A DNA stretch of 64,000 nt, taken from positions 1 to 64,000 of the forward strand of contig JAEKLQ010000029.1 of assembly GCA_019509785.1 (NCBI GenBank), in the 5' to 3' direction. The stretch is from Fibrobacterota bacterium. Its GTDB lineage: Bacteria; Fibrobacterota; Fibrobacteria; UBA11236. Position numbers and translations under genes: made by a program. The notes under the pieces were generated by a model. That model did no database searches and was not told the origin of the DNA. It was given only the letters and a program-made list of their open reading frames with translations. How positions within the stretch are numbered: the first letter of the stretch is position 1; each line of letters starts with the position of its first letter. Positions 1-8,862 of the stretch are shown here, in pieces.

Positions 1-1008
1 CAACGAACTCCCGACCGTAGGAACGGAATTCGGGCTGGGTACAGGCACCGTCGTGGAGATGGGGACTGGTATGGCCGTTGGCGCCGAAACAACGGGCGCG
101 TTCGAGAAAAGAGGCGCGGAGGCCAGGCTCTTGTCCCGCGTCCACACCGATTCGGCGGACTGGCCTAGGCTCTTTCCGAAAATGGAGTCGCCAGATGCGG
201 ACGAGAGCGGTTTCCGGAAAAGCCCTTCGGTGAATGATCGCTCTTGGGGGGGCGGATCGATAAGCAGAGGCGCCGCCTCGGGTTCTTTCGCGAAAGCCAA
301 TTCAGGAAGTTTGTCAGCGGTCTTTTCCACCGGCCTTGAGGGCGGTTCGACGGCGGGCTTTTCTAGGGGAGCGGCTGCCACGGAATGGTCGGGATTCCGG
401 TTCGGAGCAAGGCTGGAACCGCCTGGCAGCTTGACGTTCAGGGATTCCGGAGGCGATTCATGCCCTTCGGAAAATTCGGAAACGATTTCATAAAGGCCGT
501 TGATCAGATTGCGCTTGTTCTTATCCAGCTCCGAGCGCAAATTGGTTTCGATGAAGCGCAGTTCTTCTTCCTTCTTGATCAGCTTTTCCGTGCTCTTGGC
601 CAGCTCTCGCAGCTTGGATTGCGATTCCATGAGGGTACGCTTGACGTCCGCCAATTCCTGGGTGCGCTTCTTGTACTCCTCCATCATTTTCCGGGAATCC
701 TCGGAAAGATGGTTGATCTTGTCTTCCTTCTCCTTGGCCACGTCCAGTCGCTGCTGATAATGATCCAGCACTAGTTTGAGCGTTCCGTCCGCATCTCCCT
801 TGCCGGAGAGGCGCTTAAGGTCCCCCAAAGCGAGTTCGCACAGCTCCTTCTCGCGCCGCACGATGTTTTCCGTCGCGCCATAGATTTCTTGTTGCTGGTT
901 GTTCTCGTACGCCGTGGTCAGTGCGTGGAAGATCTTGTTGTCCTGCAGCTTCGGCTTGACCAAGCCCTGCTCCTTGGAGATGAATCCCCAATCCTGGACC
1001 GTTTTCAT
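1..1008 (-). CDS. Coiled-coil protein with Pro/Ala/Ser-rich tail, partial at window edge
   Basis: The minus-strand frame is open from an ATG at 1008 to base 1, giving at least 336 codons without a stop; the C-terminus lies outside the window. The start has an AGGAG site 7-8 bases upstream. Residues 1-80 look globular. About 80-180 are a Lys/Glu-rich heptad-like helix, likely coiled coil. From about 185 the protein becomes Pro/Ala/Ser/Val-rich and low-complexity. There is no signal peptide or membrane segment, so it is probably cytoplasmic. It starts 12 bases after the TPR gene stop and is probably co-transcribed with it. I recognise no family. A scaffold or polar-localisation role is possible but is a guess. 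Confidence 0.8.
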   Translation of the reverse strand, partial: MKTVQDWGFISKEQGLVKPKLQDNKIFHALTTAYENNQQQEIYGATENIVRREKELCELALGDLKRLSGKGDADGTLKLVLDHYQQRLDVAKEKEDKINHLSEDSRKMMEEYKKRTQELADVKRTLMESQSKLRELAKSTEKLIKKEEELRFIETNLRSELDKNKRNLINGLYEIVSEFSEGHESPPESLNVKLPGGSSLAPNRNPDHSVAAAPLEKPAVEPPSRPVEKTADKLPELAFAKEPEAAPLLIDPPPQERSFTEGLFRKPLSSASGDSIFGKSLGQSAESVWTRDKSLASAPLFSNAPVVSAPTAIPVPISTTVPVPSPNSVPTVGSSL

Positions 1009-1020
1009 GCGCCGGCTCCT

Positions 1021-2478
1021 TTATCCGATCAGGCCCGCTTGACCTGCTAATTCGGTATACTCCTTGAATTGTCTTATAGCTTGGAGGTCCCGGTCAGCAT
1101 GGATCTTGTCTTGATCCCGGAAGCCGAACTCCACCGCGCTTTTGAGGTAATGGAGGCTATCATCGAAATTATGGTTGCGCGCGTGGCAGCAAGCCAGGTT
1201 GTAAAGGCAATCGGGATCGTCCGGAACCTCCCGCAGCAGGCTTTCCAGGACGGCAATTGCCTGCTCCGTTTCTCCGCGCTCCGATAATATCCCCGCCAGT
1301 TCGAAGGCCGCGGCCCGCGAGGCGGGATCCAATTCCAGGGCCTTGCGGAGCCGGGATTCCGCCAGTTCAGGAGCGCCGCTTTGCTGGAGCATGCGCCCGA
1401 GCAGCGCCAGGTTGGAGGCGGTCTCCCCTTCGGCGACCAGCAGGGACTCCAGGTGGGCAATCGCATCTTGGGTGCGCCCCAGCTTCCAAGCTCCCAGGAT
1501 AAGGAGTTTGCGGTCCGCCGGACTTAGGGCTCCGTCCGGCTTCCGTTGCAAGTGCTGAACGCAAAGCGGCGTTTCCCCCGCTTCCATCAGGAGGGAAAGG
1601 CAAGCGGTAACCTCCTCGTCCCCTATCTCCGGGTTGGCCAGCACGCGCTTGAGCAGCGCTACCGCCTGGACTGGTTCCGATTCTTGCAGGTGCAGACGGG
1701 CCAGGGCCAGTAATGTAGATATGTGATTAACGTCGCGTTTTAAAATTTCCTGGAATACTTCGCGCGCCGACCGGAATTCCTTCGCGGCCAAGTGGATTCG
1801 CCCAAGCAAATAGAAGGCTTCCATGTTTCCTGGATTTAACCGCAACAACCGCTCCACGTCGCGCCGGCCCTGGGAGGTCTCCCCTTTTTCCAGGCGGATG
1901 ATCGCCATGTTCATCCAGGCGGCCTCGAAATTCTCGTCCTTGCGTACGCATAGGGAGAAGTCGGTCAGCGCCTCGTCTAGGTGGCCTAAGCGGTAGGCCA
2001 TGTTGGCCCGATTGAACAGCGCATCTACGTATTCGGGGGCTTCCGAGTAGGCGCGATCGAAAAGCTGACGGGCTTTGGCGGCATCCCCTTCGAGATGGGC
2101 GATTTCTCCTAGACAGTTCCAGAACGAGGCGTGGCCGGCTTTACGTGATAGGCCCTCTTGGCAAATGACTTTAGCTTGCGCCAATTCCCCGAGCTTCAAG
2201 TGGCAATTGGCGAGGTCGATCAGGCCATGGATGTCCTCGGGAAAACTTGCTCGATAGGCTTCCAGGATGCGTTTCGCTTCATCGAAGTTGCCGGAATAGA
2301 AAAGGGCATTCCCCAGGTTAAGATGATAGCCAGGAAGAGGTTTTTCATCGCGCGCCAGCTTGAAGAACCGGGCCGCCACGGGATAGGCTTTCTCTTGCAT
2401 GGCCAATTCACCCATGGAGTTGAACCATCGGTGATCGGCTTGCCCGGTCTTTTCCAGCTTGGCCAAGGTTTGCCGCAT
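1021..2478 (-). CDS. TPR-repeat protein
   Basis: The product is 485 residues, almost entirely tandem tetratricopeptide-like helical pairs. It has recurrent A-x-x-x-L-G-x-x-x-Y/F-x-x-G and terminal A-x-x-x-L/A-x-x-x-P spacing, with roughly 12 units from residue 15 to 470. It has no signal peptide, so it probably acts in the cytoplasm as a protein-interaction scaffold. The ATG at 2478 is the first ATG in frame. The frame stays open about 18 codons further upstream, so a GTG start in that stretch cannot be excluded. It lies just upstream of the coiled-coil gene and is probably in the same operon. No enzymatic domain is visible. Confidence 0.85.
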   Translation of the reverse strand: MRQTLAKLEKTGQADHRWFNSMGELAMQEKAYPVAARFFKLARDEKPLPGYHLNLGNALFYSGNFDEAKRILEAYRASFPEDIHGLIDLANCHLKLGELAQAKVICQEGLSRKAGHASFWNCLGEIAHLEGDAAKARQLFDRAYSEAPEYVDALFNRANMAYRLGHLDEALTDFSLCVRKDENFEAAWMNMAIIRLEKGETSQGRRDVERLLRLNPGNMEAFYLLGRIHLAAKEFRSAREVFQEILKRDVNHISTLLALARLHLQESEPVQAVALLKRVLANPEIGDEEVTACLSLLMEAGETPLCVQHLQRKPDGALSPADRKLLILGAWKLGRTQDAIAHLESLLVAEGETASNLALLGRMLQQSGAPELAESRLRKALELDPASRAAAFELAGILSERGETEQAIAVLESLLREVPDDPDCLYNLACCHARNHNFDDSLHYLKSAVEFGFRDQDKIHADRDLQAIRQFKEYTELAGQAGLIG

Positions 2479-2633
2479 AGCCGCTGCAAGTCCCTTAACC
2501 TTCTGGTTTTCATAGAGATCCCATAAAGCTGTGGGGTTTTAAGAAACCAGGGTCGCTCCCTAATTCAAAGGACCGGGCTGTCAGCCGCGCATTCCCGTAG
2601 GAAGGGAAAGATTGGAACGGATTGGGGGAAAAG

Positions 2634-2707
2634 TGGTTGGGATGCAAGGATTCGAACCTCGATAACCAGATCCAGAATCTGGAGTCCTGCCATTGGACGA
2701 CATCCCA
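2634..2707 (-). tRNA. tRNA-Gln (CTG)
   Basis: The minus strand folds as a 74-nt cloverleaf with acceptor stem TGGGATG/CATCCCA, discriminator A and an encoded CCA. The anticodon stem CCAGA/TCTGG encloses the loop TTCTGGA, which puts CTG at positions 34-36. The T-arm GGTTCGAATCC is canonical. Confidence 0.96.
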
Positions 2708-2718
2708 AGGTGGCCAAA

Positions 2719-2747
2719 AGGTTAAAAATCTTGCTGAACCCGGTCAA
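2719..2747 (-). promoter_or_regulatory. Probable promoter of tRNA-Gln
   Basis: On the minus strand a -35 TTGACC (2747-2742) is followed by 17 bases and a -10 TAACCT (2724-2719). The predicted start is near 2712, about 5 bases before the tRNA. The -10 matches the consensus only at T, A and the final T. Confidence 0.6.
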
Positions 2748-3018
2748 CGCGGACCACATGTACGGGCAGGGGTCTGTCGCATGTCCGGTTATCCTTCGGT
2801 CAGATTTCTGGCCAGTGCTGGTCTTATTAAGGTCAATAAGAAGGGCCATTGGGATGAGTTGTGGCATTGTCGTTCCGAAAAGATGGAGAATAAAAGAAGT
2901 CAACTTGCGAACCGGAAAATACCCAATAAATGTTAAAGCTTTCCGCAAGTTTACCGAGTAGTTTAGAGAGGGGTCGCCCCGCAGAGACCAACCCTGGCAA
3001 CGAAGGAGTGGGTTGAAT
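2748..3018. other. Intergenic region, no supported gene
   Basis: This AT-richer stretch separates tRNA-Gln from the 56-residue gene. Short open frames here lack ribosome sites and coding character. A plausible plus-strand promoter is TTGCGA (2907-2912), a 16-base spacer, then TAAATG near 2929. It would give a leader of about 75 bases ahead of the small gene. I see no riboswitch or known RNA motif. Confidence 0.4.
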
Positions 3019-3189
3019 ATGAAGCACGCCGCGCGTCACGAATCCATCAAGGACAAGATACCCTTCCTAAAGGGACGACCTGATCGGGAATTCCCGATTT
3101 CCAAAGACGATTTGATCAACCTCCAGATCGCATTGGAGATCCACCGCGACGTCTCCTCGTTCTGGATGGACAAGCACATCTTCAAGTAA
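3019..3189 (+). CDS. 56-residue orphan protein
   Basis: ATG at 3019 is preceded by GAAGGAG at 3002-3008 and the frame ends at TAA 3187. The product is short, basic at its N-terminus (MKHAARHES...), without a signal peptide or membrane segment. It has an amphipathic middle (DDLINLQIALEIHRDV) and ends WMDKHIFK. It stands alone between tRNA-Gln and the ABC exporter and is followed 17 bases later by a perfect intrinsic terminator. A monocistronic, independently terminated unit with a good ribosome site supports a real gene. I do not recognise the family. It could be a small regulator. Confidence 0.65.
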   Translation: MKHAARHESIKDKIPFLKGRPDREFPISKDDLINLQIALEIHRDVSSFWMDKHIFK

Positions 3190-3206
3190 CCTCCAGGTGC
3201 CTTCCT

Positions 3207-3238
3207 AGCCGCGGCCCCCCGGCCGCGGCTTCTTCTTT
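3207..3238 (+). terminator. Intrinsic terminator after the small gene
   Basis: AGCCGCGGCC (3207-3216) and GGCCGCGGCT (3221-3230) form a perfect 10-bp GC-rich stem around a CCCC loop, followed by a pyrimidine/T-rich tail. Confidence 0.9.
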
Positions 3239-3300
3239 GACCCCCTTTCCTCTTTCCACTCCTCGCTTAGTTTACCAGTTTTCCCTAGGGCTCCGGAGTC

Positions 3301-5247
3301 TTGTCGCTCCGGCTCCCGCTTGTGGGGAGACCGATCATCGCATCAAAATCCCGCTATGCCTTCTTAAGGCCCTACCTAAGGCGACAAATGGTCCCCATCC
3401 TGCTCGGGTGGATCCTGGTTCTTGTTTCAACCGGTCTCGATCAAGTCTCGCCTTGGATGGTGAAGGTAATCCTGGATGGCTTGCAATCCGGAAAAGGCTT
3501 TCCGGCCGTTCGTTGGCCGGTGGGCGCCATCTTGTTGGCCACGGTAATCAGCGGGCTGCTCCTATTCTTCCAGCGCCTGTGGGTAATCCGGGCCTCGCGT
3601 ACCATCGAGTATGAATTACGCAGGGATTTGTTCTCGGGGCTGATGCTGCAACCCAAGCGTTTCTTCGATCGGAATTCGATCGGCGACGTCATGTCGCGCG
3701 CCACCAACGATCTCGATCGGGTACGCGATCTCGCCGGACCCGCGGTATTGCACCTGGCGCGCATGGGATGCCTTGCCGTTTTCACGACCATCGCCCTGGC
3801 CCGCTTGGATTTCCGTCTCATGTGGCTGGGACTCTTGCCCGCCTTGCTCATGCCCCTCGTGGCCAACGTATTCCTGAAGCGCATGTACGGCCTGTTCGGA
3901 GGCATACAGAAGAGCCTGTCATCGCTGAATTCTTTTCTCCAGGACACCATTTCCGGGATACAAGTGGTAAAAGCCTATGGGAAGCAGGATGAATTCTCAA
4001 CCAAGCTCACCCGCACCTCCATGGATTTGCGGGACGCTTCCATGAAGGTGGCCTATTCCAACTCGGCCATCTGGCCCGGTATCGGGGCCCTCGGGGCCAT
4101 CGGGCTGGTGCTTGTAACCTGGGTGGGCGGCCGCATGGTTATCCGCGATGCCATCAGCCTGGGAACGTTATCGGCGGCCATCCTCTATCTGCTGCGCTTG
4201 CAGTTCCCCCTCATCGGACTCGGTTGGGTGGCGAGCATGATCCAGCGGGCGAACGTGTCCATCGACCGCCTGGCCGCATTAAGGGGCTCATTCCAGGTGG
4301 ATCCTTCCACTATTCCGGGCGGCGCGGAAAAGGCCCTGGAAGCCATGGACGGGGTGCGCGCGCGGAACGGACTCTCGCAACACCCGCCGGCGTTGGAACT
4401 GCGGAATCTTTTTTTCGAATACGAAGTTCCTCCGGCCAAGGCCGTCCCGGCGAAACCGGAAAAGGGCTTGGCATCCAAAGGAGCGGCCGCCAACAATGGC
4501 ACGGCGCCGACAGCGGTTAAGGACGGGGTTCAGGTTGCGACTCTCCTCCACCCCGCTCTAGATGGGATCAATCTGAAAATCCCGGCAGGCTCGTCCTTGG
4601 GGATCGTCGGGCCCACGGGCGCGGGAAAGACCACGCTCATGCATGTCCTGTGCGGCATTTATGCCCCGCCTCCCGGAACGCTTTTCCTCGATGGGGTTCC
4701 CCGGGAAGGCATTCCGGATTCAGAATGGCTACGGCATTTCGCCTACGCCCCCCAGGACGGGTTCCTATTCTCCGCCAGCATCCGCAGCAATATCGACATG
4801 GGCCATGGCGCGAGATCGGAGCATACGGCTGAGGAAGCCGCGGCCTGGTCGGCGCTTTCCCGCGACCTGGGCCAATTCCCCCAAGGCTACGATTCCATGC
4901 TGGGCGAGAAGGGTATCAACCTGAGCGGTGGTCAACGGCAGCGCGTAGGCCTGGCGCGGGCCCTGCTGGCCAATCCGCTCGTATTGGGATTGGACGATAC
5001 CCTTTCGGCACTGGATACCGAGACCGAATCTCTGGTTCTCGACCAGTTACGCAAGCATTTCGCCGGGCGCACGGTGCTCATCGTATCGCATCGCTATTCC
5101 GCCGTCATGGGTTGCGACAATATCGTATTCCTGGCCGACGGGAAGATCCTGGAGCAGGGAACCCATGCGGAATTGCTCCGCAAGGGCGGCGCCTATGCTT
5201 CGGTATGGGAGAAGCAGCGCCTTAGCACGGCGCTGGAATTGGATTAG
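3301..5247 (+). CDS. ABC exporter half-transporter, degenerate ATP-site subunit
   Basis: A 648-residue membrane ABC exporter. Residues about 20-330 form the six-helix transmembrane domain and about 365-640 the nucleotide-binding domain. Walker A GPTGAGKTT is near 437, the signature LSGGQ near 541, Walker B LVLGLDD near 560 and the H-loop SHRYS near 599. The residue after the Walker B aspartate is Asp instead of the catalytic Glu, as in the degenerate subunit of TM287/288- or BmrCD-type heterodimers. An Ala/Pro/Lys-rich insert of about 40 residues (376-414) interrupts the first NBD strands. The partner gene begins 2 bases downstream. The start is uncertain: TTG 3301, GTG 3322 or ATG 3388, because a TAG closes the frame at 3286. 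Substrate unknown. Confidence 0.9.
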   Translation: MSLRLPLVGRPIIASKSRYAFLRPYLRRQMVPILLGWILVLVSTGLDQVSPWMVKVILDGLQSGKGFPAVRWPVGAILLATVISGLLLFFQRLWVIRASRTIEYELRRDLFSGLMLQPKRFFDRNSIGDVMSRATNDLDRVRDLAGPAVLHLARMGCLAVFTTIALARLDFRLMWLGLLPALLMPLVANVFLKRMYGLFGGIQKSLSSLNSFLQDTISGIQVVKAYGKQDEFSTKLTRTSMDLRDASMKVAYSNSAIWPGIGALGAIGLVLVTWVGGRMVIRDAISLGTLSAAILYLLRLQFPLIGLGWVASMIQRANVSIDRLAALRGSFQVDPSTIPGGAEKALEAMDGVRARNGLSQHPPALELRNLFFEYEVPPAKAVPAKPEKGLASKGAAANNGTAPTAVKDGVQVATLLHPALDGINLKIPAGSSLGIVGPTGAGKTTLMHVLCGIYAPPPGTLFLDGVPREGIPDSEWLRHFAYAPQDGFLFSASIRSNIDMGHGARSEHTAEEAAAWSALSRDLGQFPQGYDSMLGEKGINLSGGQRQRVGLARALLANPLVLGLDDTLSALDTETESLVLDQLRKHFAGRTVLIVSHRYSAVMGCDNIVFLADGKILEQGTHAELLRKGGAYASVWEKQRLSTALELD

Positions 5248-5249
5248 CC

Positions 5250-7091
5250 ATGGCAGATCGCAAAGAATATCTCAGCGAAGATAAGGTCGCCCGCTTCCTG
5301 GATCGCAACTTATGGTTGCGCTTGGTTTCCCTGGCGAAGGGCCATAAATCCACGGCTCTCACTGCCTTTTTCTTCCTCATCACTTCGGAACTGCTGCCGG
5401 TGCTCCAGCCCCGGGTTTTGCAACGGATGATCGACGGCCCCATTAAGCATAAGGACTTGGCCGGCATCGCTCCTTATATGACGGCCTTCGTGGCTTTGGT
5501 ACTGGTTTCCGGCGCCTTCGAGTACTTCCGCGCCGTGGCCAGCCAAAAGCTCGGGCTCTTCATCATCCATGAGCTGCGCGTGCGCATCTTCGCGCGCCTG
5601 CAGGGTTTCAGCATGGACTTTTTCCACCGCACGCCGGTGGGACGCCTGATGACCCGCCTGGGGAACGACATCGACTCCTTGAGCGGCATGTTCACGGAAG
5701 GCCTCATCGAGTTGCTCGGCGCCCTTCTGATGATCGCCTATGCCGTGGGCTTTATGCTCTGGCTGGATTGGCGATTGGCCCTGGCCTCCCTCGCGGTGCT
5801 CCCCCTCATGATCTTGACCACCTCTATTTTCCGCGAGAAGGTTCGCCAGAACAATACCGTTATCCGGGGTCTTTTGGCCGAGCTTAACTCCATCATGCAG
5901 GAAAGCTTGGCGGGTATCCACATCGTCCGCATCTTCGGCCGCGTGGCCGAGCAGGTCCGCAAGTTCGACGAGGTGAACCGGCGGACCCGCGTGGAATGGT
6001 TCAAGAACGTCAAGTATTACTCGGTTTTCTTCCCGGTCATCTCCGGCTTAACCGAACTATCCTTGGCCATACTCTATTTCGCAGGCGCCTGGCTTTTCTT
6101 CCGGGGATCGGTCTCGATCGGCACCTTGGTGGCCTTCTCCTGGTACACGGGCTTGTTCTTCCGGCCCTTGCGGGAGTTGAGCGACAAGATCACCGCCTTG
6201 CAAAGCGCCTTGGCCGCGGCGGAACGCGTCTTCACCCTGTTCGATACCGAAGCCGCCCTGCCTTCCGGGAGCCGGGTCGATTTTCCCGATCGGCCGACTC
6301 TGCGCTTCGAGAACGTGTCTTTCGGCTATGATCCCGGGAAACCGGTGCTGAAAGAGGTGAGCTTCGTCGTCGAACCGGGCGAATCGGTCGCCATCGTAGG
6401 CGCTACCGGAAGCGGAAAAAGCACCACCATCTCGCTATGCAATAAGTTTTACTTGCCGGACTCGGGGAGCATCAGCGTCGGTGGGCGAAGCATCGTGGAA
6501 TTCGAGGACCGGGCCCTGCGGAAGCATATCAGCCTCATTTCCCAGGACGTGTACTTGTTTTCGGAAACCGTAGCCTTCAACGTGGCGTTGGGTCCGGACT
6601 TCGATCTTGCGCGGGTAGAAGAAGTCTGCCGGTACGTGAACGCCCATGACTTCATCGCGCGGATGCCGGACGGCTATCGGACCCGGCTCAAGGAACGCGG
6701 CGAGAACCTGTCTGCGGGACAGCGTCAGCTTTTGGCCTTCGCCCGGGCCTTGTATCACCGGCCTAAGATCCTTTTACTGGATGAAGCGACTTCCTCCGTG
6801 GACACAGCTACGGAAGGCCTGGTGCAAGAGGCTTTGGAAAAAATCCTCCGCGATATGACATCGATTGTCGTTGCTCACCGGCTTTCAACCATCCAGAAGG
6901 CAACCCGCATCTTGGTCATGCATAAAGGGCGAATCCGCGAGCAGGGAACGCACCAGGAGTTATTAAGACTTGGGGGGATATACCATAAGCTCTATCAGTT
7001 GCAAGACTTTGACGGGAGTGCTGAACCCAAACTAGAGGATATCCGTGCAGCTGCAAATAAATCGGGGGCTTCAGAAACTCGTCCGGCTTGA
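5250..7091 (+). CDS. ABC exporter half-transporter, catalytic partner subunit
   Basis: A 613-residue half-transporter with an N-terminal transmembrane domain (about 30-330) and a C-terminal ATPase domain. Walker A GATGSGKST lies near 384, signature LSAGQRQ near 487, Walker B LLLDEATS near 509 and the switch histidine in AHRLS. The catalytic Glu is intact, unlike the upstream gene. The two therefore fit a heterodimer with one consensus and one degenerate ATP site, by analogy with BmrCD/TM287-288. The start lies 2 bases after the previous stop, consistent with translational coupling. Multidrug, lipid or peptide export are all possible. Confidence 0.92.
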   Translation: MADRKEYLSEDKVARFLDRNLWLRLVSLAKGHKSTALTAFFFLITSELLPVLQPRVLQRMIDGPIKHKDLAGIAPYMTAFVALVLVSGAFEYFRAVASQKLGLFIIHELRVRIFARLQGFSMDFFHRTPVGRLMTRLGNDIDSLSGMFTEGLIELLGALLMIAYAVGFMLWLDWRLALASLAVLPLMILTTSIFREKVRQNNTVIRGLLAELNSIMQESLAGIHIVRIFGRVAEQVRKFDEVNRRTRVEWFKNVKYYSVFFPVISGLTELSLAILYFAGAWLFFRGSVSIGTLVAFSWYTGLFFRPLRELSDKITALQSALAAAERVFTLFDTEAALPSGSRVDFPDRPTLRFENVSFGYDPGKPVLKEVSFVVEPGESVAIVGATGSGKSTTISLCNKFYLPDSGSISVGGRSIVEFEDRALRKHISLISQDVYLFSETVAFNVALGPDFDLARVEEVCRYVNAHDFIARMPDGYRTRLKERGENLSAGQRQLLAFARALYHRPKILLLDEATSSVDTATEGLVQEALEKILRDMTSIVVAHRLSTIQKATRILVMHKGRIREQGTHQELLRLGGIYHKLYQLQDFDGSAEPKLEDIRAAANKSGASETRPA

Positions 7092-7212
7092 CATCATGAA
7101 TTCGTCGCACAGGCGCAATACGCTTTTTTGAGCGTTGAACCGGCATAATAGACGCAACATACACAACTGGTGTATAATTAGTCATCAAAAACGAACTGCT
7201 TGCCCTGAATTC

Positions 7213-7240
7213 TTGATTTTTGCGAGGAAAATCCTATACT
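7213..7240 (+). promoter_or_regulatory. Promoter of tRNA-Ser (and probably rpoZ)
   Basis: TTGATT (7213-7218), a 16-base spacer and TATACT (7235-7240) put the transcription start near 7247, four bases before the tRNA. No terminator follows the tRNA before the 70-residue gene, so read-through is likely. Confidence 0.65.
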
Positions 7241-7250
7241 TGTGGCGAAT

Positions 7251-7340
7251 AGAGAGATGTCCGAGTGGTTTAAGGTACATGCTTGGAAAGCATGTTGGGA
7301 GTAAAATCCCACGGGGGTTCGAATCCCCCTCTCTCTGCCA
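7251..7340 (+). tRNA. tRNA-Ser (GGA)
   Basis: A 90-nt class II tRNA. The acceptor stem is AGAGAGA/TCTCTCT with discriminator G and encoded CCA. The anticodon loop CTTGGAAAG gives GGA, and there is a long variable arm (TTGGGAGTAAAATCCCA). The T-arm is GGGGGTTCGAATCCCCC. Confidence 0.97.
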
Positions 7341-7382
7341 ACTGTAATAGGCCCAACCACTTAGGGCTTTAAAGGAGTCCCA

Positions 7383-7595
7383 GTGTCCAAGCATCAGCAC
7401 CTCTCTCTTGAAACCTGCTATAGCAAGGATCTTTCTCCGTTCAAAACGGTCATCATGACTTCGCAAGAAGCCCGCTTCATCAACGAACAGGCCAATCTCG
7501 GCTTTATCAAGCTGAATGATAAGCCCACTACCATCGCCATCCAGAAGTTCAAGGACAACCGGCTGGAGCTCATTAACGACGTCGAAACGGTCTAA
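7383..7595 (+). CDS. rpoZ: Probable RNA polymerase omega subunit
   Basis: A 70-residue protein starting at GTG 7383 with an AAAGGAG site 7 bases upstream. The segment EARFINEQANLGF followed by KPTTIAIQKFKDNRLELIND resembles the omega R-A-R-Q-L region and its K-P-x-x-x-A-L-x-E-F strand. Position also supports the call, since rpoZ commonly lies directly upstream of coaBC, as here. Omega would assist RNA polymerase assembly through beta-prime. The sequence is divergent and the protein small, so the call leans on context. Confidence 0.6.
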   Translation: MSKHQHLSLETCYSKDLSPFKTVIMTSQEARFINEQANLGFIKLNDKPTTIAIQKFKDNRLELINDVETV

Positions 7596-7653
7596 TTCCG
7601 GGGCGAAATGGCCTCTTGAGGCCGTTTCCGGTGCTCAGGCCGAGAGGAGCGGG

Positions 7654-8862
7654 ATGGGTCTTGAGGGGAAGAACGTCCTAATCGGCGTATCCGGAAGCAT
7701 TTCCGCGTACAAAGCTTGCGATCTGGTACAGCGCCTCAAGGACGAAGGCGCGACGGTTCGGGTCATCATGACCCCGAGCGCGGCCAAACTCATCCATCCC
7801 AATACTTTCGCGGCGCTAACGGGTTGGCGCGTGCCCGTAGATGGCTGGTCGGGAGTTGAATCCGGAGCGATGGATCACATCGACTTGGCCCGCTGGGCCG
7901 ACCTATACGTATTGGCGCCTTGCACCGCCCATACCTTGGCGGAACTCGCCCATGGCTTGACCGGCTCCCTGCTTTCCTTGGTGTACCTGGTCTTCGCAGG
8001 GAATGCCTATATCGCCCCGGCCATGAATTCGATTATGCTGGCAGCGACCGCTACGCAAAGGAACTTGAGGCTCCTGCGGGAAAAAGGGGACGTCATCCTT
8101 CCTACGGGAGAAGGCGTTTTGGCTTGCGGCGAAGAAGGCCACGGGAAGCTGCTGGACGTGACGCATATCATCGCTTATCTGAAAAGCCATCGGGCCCTAC
8201 CCGGCCGGCACGGGTCGGTGCAAGGTAAACGCGTATTGATCAGCCTAGGGCACACCCGGGAAAAATGGGATGACGTACGGTTCCTTTCGAACCGGAGCAG
8301 CGGGAAGACGGGTCTGGCCCTGGCCAGGGCATTCCACTTGAGCGGTGCGCTGGTCACGGTCGTCGCAGGTAACACCGATGATCCGGTAACGCCGGGGTTT
8401 CCTGCCGTGAGGGTGGAGACTTCGGAAGACTTCCGCCGCGAGATGCTGGCGCGCCAGGCGGAAGCCGACGTGATCATCATGGCGGCGGCCCTTGCCGATT
8501 TCGTCCCCGCCCAAGCGCATGTCGGCAAGCAAAAGGATTCCAGGTCCTTAGCCCGCATGGAATTGAAGGCGTTCCCTAACGTTCTAAGCGAGCTCGGCCA
8601 GAAGAAGCATGAAGGACAGATTCTCGTGGGATTCGCGTTGGAAACCACCGATCCCATCCGCCATGCCGAGGCCAAGATGCGCGAGCGCAATTGCGATCTG
8701 ATGGTGGTGAACAATCCCGTTTCCGCCGAGACCGGATTCGGCCGTGGACACGTAATGGCCGCGGTGTTGGATGGCCGTACCGCCCACCCGCTTGCGGAAT
8801 GGGACAAGGACGATCTCGCCGCAGCGGTGGTAGCCGCGGTAGCGGTCCGGTTGGGGGCTTAA
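7654..8862 (+). CDS. coaBC: Bifunctional phosphopantothenoylcysteine decarboxylase / phosphopantothenate-cysteine ligase
   Basis: 402 residues from ATG 7654, which has GAGAGGAG 4 bases upstream. The frame is open further upstream but that part overlaps the rpoZ-like gene. The N-terminal CoaC flavoprotein domain shows GVSGSISAYK, HIDLARWAD with the conserved His, and APAMNSIM. The C-terminal CoaB ligase domain shows SLGHTREKWDDVRFLSNRSSGK, ALADFVPA and LVGFALETTD. Together they join cysteine to 4-phosphopantothenate and decarboxylate the product in coenzyme A synthesis in the cytoplasm. The stop overlaps the next start (TAATG). Confidence 0.95.
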   Translation: MGLEGKNVLIGVSGSISAYKACDLVQRLKDEGATVRVIMTPSAAKLIHPNTFAALTGWRVPVDGWSGVESGAMDHIDLARWADLYVLAPCTAHTLAELAHGLTGSLLSLVYLVFAGNAYIAPAMNSIMLAATATQRNLRLLREKGDVILPTGEGVLACGEEGHGKLLDVTHIIAYLKSHRALPGRHGSVQGKRVLISLGHTREKWDDVRFLSNRSSGKTGLALARAFHLSGALVTVVAGNTDDPVTPGFPAVRVETSEDFRREMLARQAEADVIIMAAALADFVPAQAHVGKQKDSRSLARMELKAFPNVLSELGQKKHEGQILVGFALETTDPIRHAEAKMRERNCDLMVVNNPVSAETGFGRGHVMAAVLDGRTAHPLAEWDKDDLAAAVVAAVAVRLGA

